Part shown: positions 26,500 to 36,382 of the stretch, one piece after another | Position numbering within the stretch: position 1 is the first letter of the stretch | How the letters are laid out: every line of letters starts with the position of its first letter | DNA from: Calothrix brevissima NIES-22 | GTDB lineage: Bacteria; Cyanobacteriota; Cyanobacteriia; Cyanobacteriales; Nostocaceae | Reading direction: 5' to 3' | Assembly (NCBI RefSeq): GCF_002367995.1 | Contig: NZ_AP018207.1 | Coordinates: 1,693,501 to 1,757,500, forward strand | DNA length: 64,000 nt | Notes under the pieces: model-generated | The model's database searches: none | Seen by the model: the letters and a program-made list of their open reading frames with translations, nothing else | What the model was told of the DNA's origin: nothing | Position numbers and translations under genes: made by a program

Positions 26500-26907
26500 T
26501 TACGGCACAATCAAAACTGGACAAGGTGAAAGATTAATCACGCGAGTAGTGACACTATCTGTTGCACCTTCTTCAGTTAAACCTAAACCACGACAACCCA
26601 TAATAATTAAATCTGCCCCGATTTCGTCAGCCACATCACAAATGGTAAAAGCTGGTTTTCCTTGCTTTTCCAGAACTTCGGCGGGAATTCCTTGTTGCTC
26701 AAATAAGGCGCGGGCACTTTCGAGTAATTTTGCAACTACCTCCGGTGACACCATAGGATCGACGCTGGGCGCTTCTGCGGTTGGTTCTTCCACCACCGAG
26801 AGTATTACCAAACGACTACCATATTTTTGGACAACGTTGGTAACCACATCAGCTGCTTCCCTGGCTTCGCGACTTTGATCGATGGGAAATAAAACTGTCT
26901 TGAACAT
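26500..26907 (-). CDS. Universal stress protein (UspA family)
   Basis: 135 residues from the ATG at 26907 (MFKTVLFPIDQS), which has AGGTGAGAG upstream; a GTG three codons earlier is possible. The Rossmann-like UspA fold pattern is clear: VLFPIDQSREAREAADVV, then VKKYGSRLVILSV-type strand, then ADLIIMGCRGLG. The ATP-binding motif G-x-x-G-9x-G-S/T is imperfect (GCRG then nine residues then DS), so nucleotide binding is uncertain. Proteins of this family are induced by stress; the target is unknown. Divergent from pgk with 90 bp between. Confidence 0.92.
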   Translation of the reverse strand: MFKTVLFPIDQSREAREAADVVTNVVQKYGSRLVILSVVEEPTAEAPSVDPMVSPEVVAKLLESARALFEQQGIPAEVLEKQGKPAFTICDVADEIGADLIIMGCRGLGLTEEGATDSVTTRVINLSPCPVLIVP

Positions 26908-26997
26908 ATCTCTCACCTGCGTACCCCAGTCTCCGGTAAAATCTGGATGGTTATACTTTCAAAACAATAACAAAAAGGCGATCGGGAGGGTCTGGCT

Positions 26998-28200
26998 GTG
27001 TCCAAAAAAACTTTAGCAAATTTATCTGCGGCAGATGTATCTGGTAAACGTGCCTTAGTACGGGTGGATTTTAACGTGCCTGTTGATGATAACGGCAACA
27101 TCACAGACGACACTCGGATTCGGGCAGCTTTGCCAACTATCCAAGATTTAACGCAGAAGGGCGCTAAGGTAATTCTAGCAAGCCATTTTGGTCGTCCTAA
27201 AGGTGTGGATGACAAATTGCGTTTGACTCCAGTAGCTAAACGTCTGTCGGAATTACTGGGACAAGAAGTTGTCAAAACTGATGATTCTATCGGTGATGAA
27301 GTAGCTGCTAAAGTTGCGGCTTTAGAAAATGGCCAAGTGCTGTTGTTAGAAAACGTCCGCTTCTACAAGGAAGAGGAAAAGAACGACCCAGAATTTGCGA
27401 AAAAACTGGCAGCTAATGCCGATTTTTATGTCAATGATGCGTTTGGTACTGCACACCGCGCCCACGCTTCTACTGAAGGTGTAACTAAATACCTCAAACC
27501 CTCTGTGGCTGGATATTTGGTGGAAAAGGAATTGCAATATCTGCAAAGCGCGATTGAAAGTCCCCAACGTCCTTTGGCAGCAATTATCGGTGGTTCTAAA
27601 GTTTCTAGCAAAATTGGCGTTATTGAAACCCTGCTAGAGAAGTGTGACAAGCTCATCATCGGTGGTGGGATGATTTTCACCTTCTACAAAGCCCGTGGTT
27701 TGAATGTTGGTAAGTCTTTGGTTGAAGAAGACAAGCTAGAACTAGCAAAATCTTTAGAAGCTAAAGCTAAAGAACGCGGTGTTACCTTCCTGTTACCTAC
27801 AGATGTAGTCGTAGCAGATAAGTTTGCGCCTGATGCTAATGCGGAAACCGTCAGCATCGAAAATATCCCCGATGGTGGTATGGGTTTAGATATTGGCCCA
27901 GACTCAGTCAAAGTCTTCCAAGCAGCTCTTGCAGATTGCAAATCAGTAGTTTGGAACGGCCCTATGGGTGTATTCGAGTTTGATAAATTTGCTGTGGGTA
28001 CAGAAGCGATCGCTCATACTTTAGCAGAAATTGGCAAAACAGGCGCTACCACCATCATCGGCGGCGGCGACTCTGTCGCGGCTGTGGAAAAAGTCGGTTT
28101 AGCCGAGCAAATGAGCCACATCTCCACCGGCGGCGGCGCTAGCTTGGAGTTACTCGAAGGCAAAGTACTACCCGGAATTGCCGCTTTAGATGATGCATAA
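26998..28200 (+). CDS. pgk: Phosphoglycerate kinase
   Basis: 400 residues, full length. Works in glycolysis and the Calvin cycle, transferring phosphate between 1,3-bisphosphoglycerate and ADP. Motifs: [44 protein letters not shown] and the C-terminal nucleotide loop [11 protein letters not shown]. The start is the GTG at 26998, preceded by a strong GGGAGGG at 26984-26990. The gene appears monocistronic. In a cyanobacterium this enzyme is essential for carbon fixation. Confidence 0.98.
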   Translation: MSKKTLANLSAADVSGKRALVRVDFNVPVDDNGNITDDTRIRAALPTIQDLTQKGAKVILASHFGRPKGVDDKLRLTPVAKRLSELLGQEVVKTDDSIGDEVAAKVAALENGQVLLLENVRFYKEEEKNDPEFAKKLAANADFYVNDAFGTAHRAHASTEGVTKYLKPSVAGYLVEKELQYLQSAIESPQRPLAAIIGGSKVSSKIGVIETLLEKCDKLIIGGGMIFTFYKARGLNVGKSLVEEDKLELAKSLEAKAKERGVTFLLPTDVVVADKFAPDANAETVSIENIPDGGMGLDIGPDSVKVFQAALADCKSVVWNGPMGVFEFDKFAVGTEAIAHTLAEIGKTGATTIIGGGDSVAAVEKVGLAEQMSHISTGGGASLELLEGKVLPGIAALDDA

Positions 28201-28204
28201 TAAA

Positions 28205-28260
28205 TAGGGCATTGGGCATTGGGCATTGGTCAAGAGTCAATAGTCAATAGTCAATTGCTA
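28205..28260. repeat. Heptamer arrays (GGGCATT, GTCAATA)
   Basis: Three copies of GGGCATT followed by three of GTCAATA directly after pgk. C-rich low-complexity sequence continues to about 28315. Confidence 0.8.
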
Positions 28261-28422
28261 TTGCTCCCCCTGCTCCCTGCCCCCTGCCCTCTACTCCCAT
28301 GCCCCATGCCCAAATCCAAAGAACCATTACACTTCATTGCAAAATAAAAAGTTGGGCAAAACAACGTGATAGGTTTTGTTTGATGGAAAACACTGCACCA
28401 GACTAATTAAAGGAGAATACCA

Positions 28423-28629
28423 GTGGCAATGGAATCAAATCTCTTAACAGACACAAGTGTAGTCAATGAAGATTTTAGCGAGTATGTAGCCCACCTCCAG
28501 CTACACATGACTTTACAAGCTCGCAATCTGGTTCCACCCATGAAGCAAAATCTTGAAGATAGCCGAGATCAATTACTGCATCAAACCCAAGCCTATTTTG
28601 AAAAGTTGGCGTCTCGCCAAGGTTTATAA
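28423..28629 (+). CDS. Small hypothetical protein (68 aa)
   Basis: 68 residues, hydrophilic and helical in character, no signal or membrane segment: the second half (NLEDSRDQLLHQTQAYFEKL) could form an amphipathic helix. The start is probably the GTG at 28423, 7 bp after AGGAG (28411-28415); an ATG at 28429 is 13 bp away. The good ribosome binding site and a strong terminator just after the gene support a real gene. I recognise no family. Confidence 0.7.
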   Translation: MAMESNLLTDTSVVNEDFSEYVAHLQLHMTLQARNLVPPMKQNLEDSRDQLLHQTQAYFEKLASRQGL

Positions 28630-28666
28630 ATTTAGCTAAATCTTAAATTAAAATTTACGTAGAATT

Positions 28667-28721
28667 AAAGCAGATATTGTTGATTAATGCTATGAGTGTT
28701 ATCATCAAATCTGCTTTTTTT
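28667..28721 (+). terminator. Rho-independent terminator
   Basis: AAAGCAGAT (28667-28675) pairs with ATCTGCTTT (28709-28717) and runs into seven T residues. It lies 38 bp after the 68-aa gene. Confidence 0.8.
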
Positions 28722-28857
28722 ATTTAATTTACGTATTTCTTTAAGAAGATCGCTCTTTTGGATAGCTAGCAAATGGCGGAAAGCCGCTAATATTATTATT
28801 ACAGCACTTACTCAGCAAGAGCAGTTAATTAAGGCTTAATGGCGGCTCGAAACTAAA

Positions 28858-30102
28858 ATGACTTCATTACTTCCTCGAAATCTCAGCGTTATCATTCGAC
28901 CAGTCCAATACCGGGATCTGGACGGTATCGAACGCATAACTCAAGAGTCATTCGCAGCCCAAACCCCTAAAGGAGCAGGTTCTGCCACGCGCCAAATGCA
29001 ATGGCTGCGACGCTGGTATGGCTTTTTGAAATTTTTAAGTTGGTTCCCTAACCCGTTACAATACCTGTTCTGTTCCTATGTGGCAGAACAAGGGCGATCG
29101 CTCTTAGGGATGATTCAAGTATCACCGTTTAACCGCACGCGCAGTACTTGGCGGGTTGATAAGGTAATCCTTGACCGAGCTACTGACAAGCAAGTAACTG
29201 GTTCCCAGCTTTTACGCCATTGCTTTGAGTCGATTGTCGAGGCGCGCACTTGGGTACTGGAAGTAAATGTCAACGATTTAGAGGCGCTAGCATTATATCG
29301 GCAAAATGGATTTCAGCGTCTAGCGGAAATGACTTATTGGGAAATTGAACCCCAATTATTAACCGAATTGGCGCAAGCTGAACCAGATTTACCGAATTTG
29401 TTACCAATTAGTAATGCGGATGCCCAATTGCTCTATCAACTAGATACAGCATCTATGCCGCCTTTGGTGCGTCAGGTGTTCGATCGCAATACCCGCGACT
29501 TCAAAACAAGTTTGTTTGGAGCCTTGAGCGATGCTGTGAAGCAATGGGTGACAAAAACCGAAGTAGTCAGTGGTTACGTATTTGAACCCCAACGCAAAGC
29601 CGCGATTGGACATTTTCAGGTGCAACTAGATCGCCAGGGAATTACCCCCCACATCGCCACGCTGACAGTTCACCCCGCCTATACTTGGCTATATCCTGAG
29701 TTGCTGTCTCAATTAGCGCGGATTGTCCAAGATTTTCCCCAGCAAGGCTTGCAACTGGCTTCTTCTGATTATCAACCAGAGCGAGAAGAGTATTTAGAAC
29801 GCATTGGTGCTAAACGGATAGAACATACTCTAATCATGTCGCGCTCGGTTTGGCATAAACTAAGAGAGTCGAAATTTGTCTCTTTAGAGGGAATTCAATG
29901 GCCGGAAGTGTTGCAAGGCTTACAACCTGCACGCAAACCGATTCCTGGGGGTATGTCATGGACGCAACAACTCCAACAGCGATCGCCTGATATATCATTA
30001 CCTACAAAATCGGAACCGCCGACTTTTGGCAATAAACCCGCCAATATCGAAGCATCTTCTCCGCCAGAATCAGCAGATACACAGCAACAGCAGTCAAGTT
30101 AA
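28858..30102 (+). CDS. GNAT-family acetyltransferase, two-domain
   Basis: 414 residues. The first 165 residues look like a GNAT domain (VIIRPVQYRDLDGIERITQE at the start; NVNDLEALALYRQNGFQRL as motif B). A second related fold is suggested by GYVFEPQRKAAIGHFQVQLD and by the later strand THIATLTVHPAYTWLYPELL-like segment. The tail (about 360-414) is polar, Pro/Gln-rich and probably disordered. Substrate unknown. It starts the run GNAT-ruvX-DUF3727 on the plus strand, with 21 bp to ruvX. Confidence 0.85.
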   Translation: MTSLLPRNLSVIIRPVQYRDLDGIERITQESFAAQTPKGAGSATRQMQWLRRWYGFLKFLSWFPNPLQYLFCSYVAEQGRSLLGMIQVSPFNRTRSTWRVDKVILDRATDKQVTGSQLLRHCFESIVEARTWVLEVNVNDLEALALYRQNGFQRLAEMTYWEIEPQLLTELAQAEPDLPNLLPISNADAQLLYQLDTASMPPLVRQVFDRNTRDFKTSLFGALSDAVKQWVTKTEVVSGYVFEPQRKAAIGHFQVQLDRQGITPHIATLTVHPAYTWLYPELLSQLARIVQDFPQQGLQLASSDYQPEREEYLERIGAKRIEHTLIMSRSVWHKLRESKFVSLEGIQWPEVLQGLQPARKPIPGGMSWTQQLQQRSPDISLPTKSEPPTFGNKPANIEASSPPESADTQQQQSS

Positions 30103-30123
30103 TCCCAGGAGCAACCACAGCCA

Positions 30124-30573
30124 TTGATTTCAGCATTAGGATTAGATTTAGGGCGCAAGCGCATTGGCGTAGCAGGTTGTGATGGTACCGGCTTAATCGC
30201 TACGGGGATCGCCACCATTGAACGTGCATCTTTTGCCCAAGATGTGGAGCAACTCAAACAAATTGTTGAAGAGCGCCACGTGCAGGTGCTAGTAATTGGC
30301 TTACCTTATTCGATGGATGGCTCTATAGGCTTTCAAGCGCGTCACGTGCAAAAGTTAGCTAATAGGCTGGCGAAAGCGCTCAATTTACCGATGGAATACG
30401 TGGATGAGCGATTAACCTCATATCAAGCAGAAGAATTGCTCAAGGCGGAAAATCGCTCGCCCTCACGCCATAAAGCCTTAATTGACAGAAAAGCCGCCGC
30501 TTTAATTTTGCAACAATGGCTGGATACTCGCCGCGCTCAATCTCGCAGTTCGGCGGTAGCTGTTGAGTATTGA
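30124..30573 (+). CDS. ruvX: Putative Holliday junction resolvase RuvX/YqgF
   Basis: 149 residues, normal size. The RNase H-like fold motifs are present: ALGLDLGRKRIGVA with Asp8, VDERLTSYQAEELL with the acidic residue, and HKALIDRKAAALILQQWL with the final Asp. In E. coli YqgF also acts in 16S rRNA 5' processing, so the cellular role may be rRNA maturation. The start is a TTG at 30124, 21 bp after the GNAT stop; no better start gives the first strand. Likely co-transcribed with the GNAT gene. Confidence 0.93.
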   Translation: MISALGLDLGRKRIGVAGCDGTGLIATGIATIERASFAQDVEQLKQIVEERHVQVLVIGLPYSMDGSIGFQARHVQKLANRLAKALNLPMEYVDERLTSYQAEELLKAENRSPSRHKALIDRKAAALILQQWLDTRRAQSRSSAVAVEY

Positions 30574-30722
30574 TACCTTTTAACATGATATTCTGAAAAC
30601 TGGTACCCGGCAGTTGTATATAAAACTCAACCTGTTTATTGAGATATATTTCATTAAATAGTTGAGCAAATGCAAATTTCACATTTGCTGGTAGTTATAA
30701 AAAAAGTTTCCACACCTCGGCT

Positions 30723-31295
30723 ATGTTTTCTTCTCCATTTTCCGACGACAACGATAACGATCGCACTGGCTCCATCAGTTTAACTGACGAAAAAGGGCGC
30801 AATCTCGATTGTTATATTGAGCATTCCCTGGAAGTAGATGGGCAAGAATATGTTTTACTACTACCCGTCGATTCACCTGTAGAAATTTTTGCTTGGCAAG
30901 GTGAAGATGAGGAAGAAGAAGCTGTTCTGGTAGAAGACGATCTCACAATTGATAAGATTTTTCCTACAGCCCAAGCTGTCTTATCCGAGCAGAATTTATT
31001 CTTAAAAAATACTGCTTATGCTCTCACCGTCTCTGGTGATTTACCCCCTGTAGAAGAATCTGAACTCTTCACTTTAGAAATTGAAGATGATGAAGCAGAT
31101 TTAGAACCGGAGCAGTTACAACTTCTAGCTAGATTCTACGATGAAGAGCAGGAATACGCCATTTACACCCCCCTCGATCCCCTGCTATTTTTTGCTCGGA
31201 TCGCTAAAAATGGACAGCCGCACCTCCTTTCCCCAGAGGAATTCCGTAAGGTACAACCATTGTTAGAAGAACATTTGTTTAATGAAGTTGAATGA
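30723..31295 (+). CDS. DUF3727 (with DUF1292) protein
   Basis: 190 residues, very acidic. The N-terminal part (ISLTDEKGRNLDCYIEHSLE, YVLLLPVDSPVEIFAW) matches DUF1292, and the C-terminal part (LQLLARFYDEEQEYAIYTPLDPLLFFAR) matches DUF3727. The combination is found in cyanobacteria and plastid-bearing lineages; function unknown. It follows ruvX on the same strand after 149 bp. Confidence 0.88.
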   Translation: MFSSPFSDDNDNDRTGSISLTDEKGRNLDCYIEHSLEVDGQEYVLLLPVDSPVEIFAWQGEDEEEEAVLVEDDLTIDKIFPTAQAVLSEQNLFLKNTAYALTVSGDLPPVEESELFTLEIEDDEADLEPEQLQLLARFYDEEQEYAIYTPLDPLLFFARIAKNGQPHLLSPEEFRKVQPLLEEHLFNEVE

Positions 31296-31810
31296 TAGAT
31301 AGCAATAAATAATTAAATTCCTGAATGATAGCTGATGACTGATGACTGCGCTGCACTGAGCTTGTCGAAGTGTTGACTGATGACTGGTTTAAAAGCCTTT
31401 GATTGTCAAGGTTTTATCTTAGCTTGATATCTTAATCTATCTGGCTACAGCTATATAAATTGCGAAAAAAACTTTTTTGGCAAGAATTAAGGAATATATG
31501 TTGCCAGGTTAGGCAAATTTAACCATCGCATCAGTCATAGGTTTGGGATTATCCCAGCCCTAAAATTTGCGATCGCTTTTTTTATTCCCATCATCTTATT
31601 CCTGAAGCGATCGCATTTATTTAAAATCCGATTATAAATTACTGCTTGGCAAGGTTACCAGGCAAGCTATATTCTAAAAAAACTAGGTATTTGTATTTTG
31701 TGAAAAGTTATCATAGCACAAGTTTGCTTTGTTATTTATGACAAAATACTAAGTATTTATTGTCGAAATTTACAAGTAAAACAGTATTTACTCATTCTTT
31801 AGTCGAAAAT
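31296..31810. other. Intergenic region with short repeats
   Basis: 515 bp between DUF3727 and yqeG. It contains CTGATGA heptamers interrupted by CACTGAGCTTGTCGAAGTG, a short sequence dispersed in other genomes, and HIP1 sites at about 31570 and 31607. No gene is supported. Confidence 0.6.
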
Positions 31811-32353
31811 ATGGCTTGGAATAACCTTTTGCAGCCTGACTTGATTTTGGCAGGTTCGATTTTAACCCTAACACCAGACATTATCCAGGAATATGGATTG
31901 AAGGGATTGGTGCTGGATGTAGATGAAACTTTAGTACCGATGAAAGTTGGCGCAGTTTCGCCAGAATTACGGGAGTGGGTAGAACAAATCCGCGCCCATA
32001 CCGTCTTATGGTTGGTGAGTAATAACTTAAGCGAAATGCGGATTGGCGGAATTGCGCGTTCTTTAAACTTACCTTACTACTTGGGTGCAGTTAAACCTTC
32101 ACGACGCAAGATTAGAGCCGCACTCAGAGCGATGAATTTACCAGTTCATCAAGTAGGGATGGTAGGCGATCGCTTATTTACCGATGTCTTAGCGGGTAAT
32201 CGCTTAGGTATGTTCACCATCCTAGTAGAACCGATGATTCACCCAGATGTAGAACTACTGCGTACTCACCCCGTGAGAAACTTTGAAGTCTGGGTATCAG
32301 AAGCCTTGGGAGCCTCCATCAGCCCTAAGTATACAAAAATTCGCAAACATTGA
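31811..32353 (+). CDS. YqeG-family HAD-IIIA phosphatase
   Basis: 180 residues from the ATG at 31811 (MAWNNLLQPDLILAGSI). An in-frame TTG at 31760 would add 17 residues that do not look like the family. The HAD nucleophile motif DVDETLVP has Asp36 and Asp38; VSNN and VGDRLFTDVLAGN are motifs II and IV. It is a Mg-dependent phosphatase of unknown substrate; mitochondrial homologues act on phosphatidylglycerophosphate, so that role is possible (inference). Followed by a strong hairpin, then proB. Confidence 0.9.
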   Translation: MAWNNLLQPDLILAGSILTLTPDIIQEYGLKGLVLDVDETLVPMKVGAVSPELREWVEQIRAHTVLWLVSNNLSEMRIGGIARSLNLPYYLGAVKPSRRKIRAALRAMNLPVHQVGMVGDRLFTDVLAGNRLGMFTILVEPMIHPDVELLRTHPVRNFEVWVSEALGASISPKYTKIRKH

Positions 32354-32487
32354 TAATAAGACAGAAAAGTAAATCTAAAAAAATAATTAAGGAATCTTTC
32401 GCAATGAAAAAAATCTGAGAATATAAGTATCAATAACATCGGGTCAGCCAAAAAAGACCCAAGCCGATAATAAATAAATTTAAAACC

Positions 32488-32529
32488 GTAAAGCGTCAGA
32501 CTTCACTTATAGAAGACCTGGCGCTTTAC
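32488..32529 (+). terminator. Strong hairpin between yqeG and proB
   Basis: GTAAAGCGTCAG and CTGGCGCTTTAC pair over 12 positions (one G-U). An inner CTTC/GAAG stem fits inside the loop. It starts 135 bp after yqeG and is not followed by a T-run. Confidence 0.65.
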
Positions 32530-32532
32530 AAT

Positions 32533-32650
32533 TTAGTCAATAGTCAAAAGTCCAGAGTCTACAGTCAAAAGTCTGATGAGTATTGACCCTTAACCCTTGA
32601 CCATTGACTATTAACCATTGACCATTGACCATTGACTATTGACCCTTGAC
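32533..32650. repeat. Heptamer array (ATTGACC family) overlapping the proB start
   Basis: About sixteen heptamers (AGTCAAA, TTGACCA, TTGACTA, TTGACCC and variants) run up to and include the proB initiation codon. Confidence 0.93.
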
Positions 32651-33755
32651 TAAAACCATTGTTGTTAAAATCGGTACTTCTAGCCTGACTCAACCGGAAA
32701 CGGGACAATTAGCACTGTCTACAATTGCGACTTTGGCGGAAACCCTGTCTGATTTAAGACGCCAAGGACATCAGGTGATTTTGGTGTCTTCTGGTGCGGT
32801 GGGGGTGGGTTGCGCGCGGTTGGGTTTAACGGAACGCCCAAAAGCGATCGCACTTAAACAAGCAGTAGCAGCTGTCGGACAAGGGCGGTTAATGCGGGTG
32901 TATGATGATTTATTTACTACCCTGCAACAACCTATCGCCCAAGTTCTATTAACCCGTAGCGATTTAGTACAGCGCAGTCGCTATCTCAACATCTACAATA
33001 CGTTTCGGGAATTGCTGGGATTGGGAGTGATTCCGGTAGTTAATGAGAACGATACGGTGGCGGTAGATGAGCTAAAATTTGGTGATAATGACACCCTTTC
33101 AGCCTTAGTTGCCAGTTTAGTGGAAGCAGATTGGCTATTTTTGCTGACTGATGTGGATCGATTGTACTCCGCCGATCCCCGTTCCGTACCCGATGCTCAA
33201 CCCATCGCCTTAGTAAGCAGTATTAAGGAATTAGCCGAATTACAGATACAAACAGGTGCGCAAGGTTCCCAATGGGGTACTGGGGGAATGGTAACGAAAA
33301 TTTCCGCCGCCAGAATTGCGATCGCGGCTGGTGTGCGTACTGTAATTACCCAAGGGCGATATCCCCGTAATATTGAAAAAATCATCGCCGGGGAAGCCAT
33401 CGGTACCCATTTTCAACCCCAACCAGAACCCACCTCAGCCCGCAAACGCTGGATTGCTTACGGTCTTGTACCGATGGGAAAATTATATTTAGATGCAGGC
33501 GCGATCGCGGCGATTTCTCAAAGTGGAAAATCATTATTAGCGGCAGGTATTAAAGCCGTAGAAGGAGAATTTGATACTCAAGAAGCCGTGCAACTATGCG
33601 ATGGTGAAGGTAACGAAATTGCTAGAGGATTAGTGAATTACAACAGCGAAGAACTCCAACAGATTCGCGGTTGTCATTCCCGCGAAATTCCCCAAATTTT
33701 AGGCTATGGCGGCGCAGAAACTGTAGTTCATCGTGATAACTTAGTTTTGACTTAA
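32646..33755 (+). CDS. proB: Glutamate 5-kinase
   Basis: 369 residues: amino-acid kinase domain ([60 protein letters not shown]) and a C-terminal PUA domain ([20 protein letters not shown]). Catalyses the first step of proline synthesis, phosphorylation of glutamate. Feedback inhibition by proline is known for the family. An in-frame TGA ends one codon before the TTG at 32646, so that TTG, itself part of a heptamer array, must be the start. No Shine-Dalgarno is present. proA is not in the window. Ends convergent with the PilZ/ATP-grasp gene. Confidence 0.97.
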   Translation: MTKTIVVKIGTSSLTQPETGQLALSTIATLAETLSDLRRQGHQVILVSSGAVGVGCARLGLTERPKAIALKQAVAAVGQGRLMRVYDDLFTTLQQPIAQVLLTRSDLVQRSRYLNIYNTFRELLGLGVIPVVNENDTVAVDELKFGDNDTLSALVASLVEADWLFLLTDVDRLYSADPRSVPDAQPIALVSSIKELAELQIQTGAQGSQWGTGGMVTKISAARIAIAAGVRTVITQGRYPRNIEKIIAGEAIGTHFQPQPEPTSARKRWIAYGLVPMGKLYLDAGAIAAISQSGKSLLAAGIKAVEGEFDTQEAVQLCDGEGNEIARGLVNYNSEELQQIRGCHSREIPQILGYGGAETVVHRDNLVLT

Positions 33756-33901
33756 ATGGCAGATGCAGTTGTCGAATTTATGGAAGTAATACCAATTCAC
33801 GAAATTCTGGATACAAATCACTTGTAATGCTCCCTCTGCTTAGGCGATATGTATCATTTTTCAAGTGAAATGGTATGAATTAGTGCTATGTATCTTGAAG
33901 A

Positions 33902-35845
33902 TTATAATTGGAGTGCGCTGTATTTAAGAGCCAGTTTTCTGGCTTTAACAACCTGCTGCCAAAAAATATCATGAAACAACTCAGGATATTTATATGAAAG
34001 ACTACGAAATACAACTGTTGGTATCTTGATCAGCGTGCAATCAGTGATAGTTATTACAGTTGTTGAATAAGGAAGTCCATCAAGAGCTGCAATTTCTCCA
34101 ACAATTTCTCCCGCAGAGATTGTCTCTATTACTACATTTTTCCCCTCAAATGAAGAGATCATAACTTCTAGGCTTCCCTGTAATACTAAGAATACAAAAT
34201 TTGCTAAGTCGCCTTCTCGCCATAAATATACTCCACTAGCAAAGAATGTTTCGATACCAGAACTAAATAGTTGCCAAAAAGATTTTTCAGAATATTGTTT
34301 ATTCGGAATAAAGTAATTTCGGAATTCTACTTCTAACAAATCAAAAATTTTATCAACACTTGTTTCCTCAATATACATTACAGAAAATGCTAACTCTTTA
34401 TGATAATTAAAAGTAATATCTGAAATAATATGAGAAAATAGTTGACGAAATGTAAAAAAGCTTGGGCGATAAGACTTTACATCAATATTCGTACCATTAT
34501 ATCCTGTATACCATGCATATACTTTCTGTAGTCTCTCATTCCATAAAGACTTCCAGTTTGGTTTTAACTCCTTAGCAAAATACTCGAATGGATTGAAACC
34601 AAATCCATAATAACTTAAATCAGAGAGACCATCACTTCCATATCTAAGAGGATTCAGTTCTACAGGAATTAATTGCTCTTGGAAATACTTAAATTCTGCA
34701 TGAATAGGAATTGATTTAGCATTAATTACACAGTTAAGTTTAGTAAAAAAATCCAAAACTTTATCATATAAAATATGGAAAATATCAGCACTAGTATAAT
34801 ATACCATATGCAAATAAGCTAACTTTTTGGGAATGGGATGATGATAAATATTTATAATAATTGGTTCACCCATACTAGAATAATACATATCAACTGCATA
34901 TTCCTCCCCTTCGATAAACTCTTCAATTAAAAAATCTTCTTTGGATAATACATCGTCAGAAAAAATGTTGGCTTTTCTTTCTAAATCTTGACTAATATCA
35001 TTAACTAATTGATTTAAATTTACACCAGATTGAATTAATCCTATCCCGCTTCCCCAATAACCTTTTATCGGCTTGATAAAATATTTCTTTTGACGATCAA
35101 AATTTATAGACGGTAAATCGTGAAGCTTAATCTGTAAAAAATAAAAATCAGGATATATAGCTTGAAGCATTTGCCGACAAGCAAATTTATCTTTTAACTT
35201 ATTTACTATTAAACATCGTTCTACATCTTCCATTCTGTGTAAAACTTCATCTAGCACAGTTTCCGAATTAATACAGACTTTATCATGTGCAGAGAACTTT
35301 AAATCAGAATTTTTTTGCAATTCCTGCTTTGAAATAATGTGAATATTGTCTTCTATAGTAACGGTATTTAAAATTCCCGAAGTAGCATGTTCAGAGACAA
35401 CAATCCATGTATTTGTTCTCACTTCAACATCGCCAGGTATGGCTGTAATTGTATTAGTTTCGGTGCTGGAAAATTCTAATTGTCGAATTTGCTCTTGAAA
35501 AGATTTAGGAGCATTCATGAATTGACAACCAACTGCTATGCATTGATTTACTAATATCCATTTGATTTCAATTTTGAAGTTATCAAAATACTGTAAACCT
35601 TTTATGCCTCTAATTTCTCTAATAGTTAGACATTCTCCTGGCTGAATATTACATGCATTTTGAATATCTAGTTGAAACGATAAGGCTATTCCTTCATGAC
35701 TAATATCTCTAACTATTGCACTTATCAAGTTTCTATAATTAGGAAGCTGACAAATAGCAACTATATTTTCCTCAACAGTAAAAGATACTCTTTTATGTTT
35801 TCTTCTTTGTTCTATTGAGCTATACATAGAATTTTTGACAGCCAT
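33902..35845 (-). CDS. PilZ - ATP-grasp - cyclic-nucleotide-binding fusion protein
   Basis: 647 residues in three parts. (1) PilZ, about 10-125: EQRRKHKRVSF supplies the RxxxR motif (Arg15-Arg19) and DISHEG (47-52) the D/NxSxxG motif, the two c-di-GMP-binding elements. (2) ATP-grasp fold, about 215-460: KKYFIKPIKGYWGSGIGLIQ, EDFLIEEFIEGEEYAVDMYY and IPVELNPLRYG, the last with the Glu-x-Asn pair that binds Mg-ATP. (3) cNMP-binding domain, about 515-640: GSLEVMISS, ISAGEIVGEIAALDGLPYSTTVI. I know no named family with this order. It may be a ligase gated by c-di-GMP and cAMP. AT-rich, free of HIP1. Confidence 0.85.
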   Translation of the reverse strand: MAVKNSMYSSIEQRRKHKRVSFTVEENIVAICQLPNYRNLISAIVRDISHEGIALSFQLDIQNACNIQPGECLTIREIRGIKGLQYFDNFKIEIKWILVNQCIAVGCQFMNAPKSFQEQIRQLEFSSTETNTITAIPGDVEVRTNTWIVVSEHATSGILNTVTIEDNIHIISKQELQKNSDLKFSAHDKVCINSETVLDEVLHRMEDVERCLIVNKLKDKFACRQMLQAIYPDFYFLQIKLHDLPSINFDRQKKYFIKPIKGYWGSGIGLIQSGVNLNQLVNDISQDLERKANIFSDDVLSKEDFLIEEFIEGEEYAVDMYYSSMGEPIIINIYHHPIPKKLAYLHMVYYTSADIFHILYDKVLDFFTKLNCVINAKSIPIHAEFKYFQEQLIPVELNPLRYGSDGLSDLSYYGFGFNPFEYFAKELKPNWKSLWNERLQKVYAWYTGYNGTNIDVKSYRPSFFTFRQLFSHIISDITFNYHKELAFSVMYIEETSVDKIFDLLEVEFRNYFIPNKQYSEKSFWQLFSSGIETFFASGVYLWREGDLANFVFLVLQGSLEVMISSFEGKNVVIETISAGEIVGEIAALDGLPYSTTVITITDCTLIKIPTVVFRSLSYKYPELFHDIFWQQVVKARKLALKYSALQL

Positions 35846-36382
35846 ATATTTTGTGAATAATAAATAAGAATAAAATGGATTTTTCCCTAATATTTCAAAC
35901 TACATAAATAGGCTAACTGTATTTATTAGCTACTGCTTTATGTGACTTACAAAACTGCCAATTCATTTAAGTTACGGTTACTTTTACATCAATTGAGTAA
36001 TTAATATATGACTCATATTTGATTTTGAAAATACTTCGGTTTATTTAGAACCGTTCTACTTATATTATATTTATATAATCGATTATTTTATAATTCAAAC
36101 CGTAATAATACTTGTTCAGATAAAATTAAATCAAATCAATTACGTAACATTTAGGTAGGAAAAACTCCACCCCCAAGGCTTTCGCCGTGAGCGTCAGCCG
36201 AACGGGGATGGAGTTTTTGGGCATGGGGAAGAAACTACCAATGCCCAATGCCCAATGCCCAATACCCCAAGCGACGGGCGGAACAACCTCGTCCACCCAC
36301 AAGGGGATGGAGTTTCCCGCCGCTTTCAATAAATGGTGGCTGGTGTTTTAGCACCAGCACAACGCCTGTTAGCCAATGGAAC
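35846..36382. other. Intergenic region with an inverted repeat
   Basis: Very AT-rich up to about 36150. Then AAAAACTCCA (36160-36169) and TGGAGTTTTT (36209-36218) flank a GCTTTCGCCGTGAGCGTCAGCC segment given here by its ends GCTTTCGCC and GCGTCAGCC. GCCCAAT/GGGCATT-type heptamers and a second GGGGATGGAGTTT follow at 36240-36320. No gene supported. Confidence 0.6.

Noticed and set aside
26480..26878. 132-residue frame opposite uspA
   Set aside because: Shadow of the UspA gene; no start signal or family.
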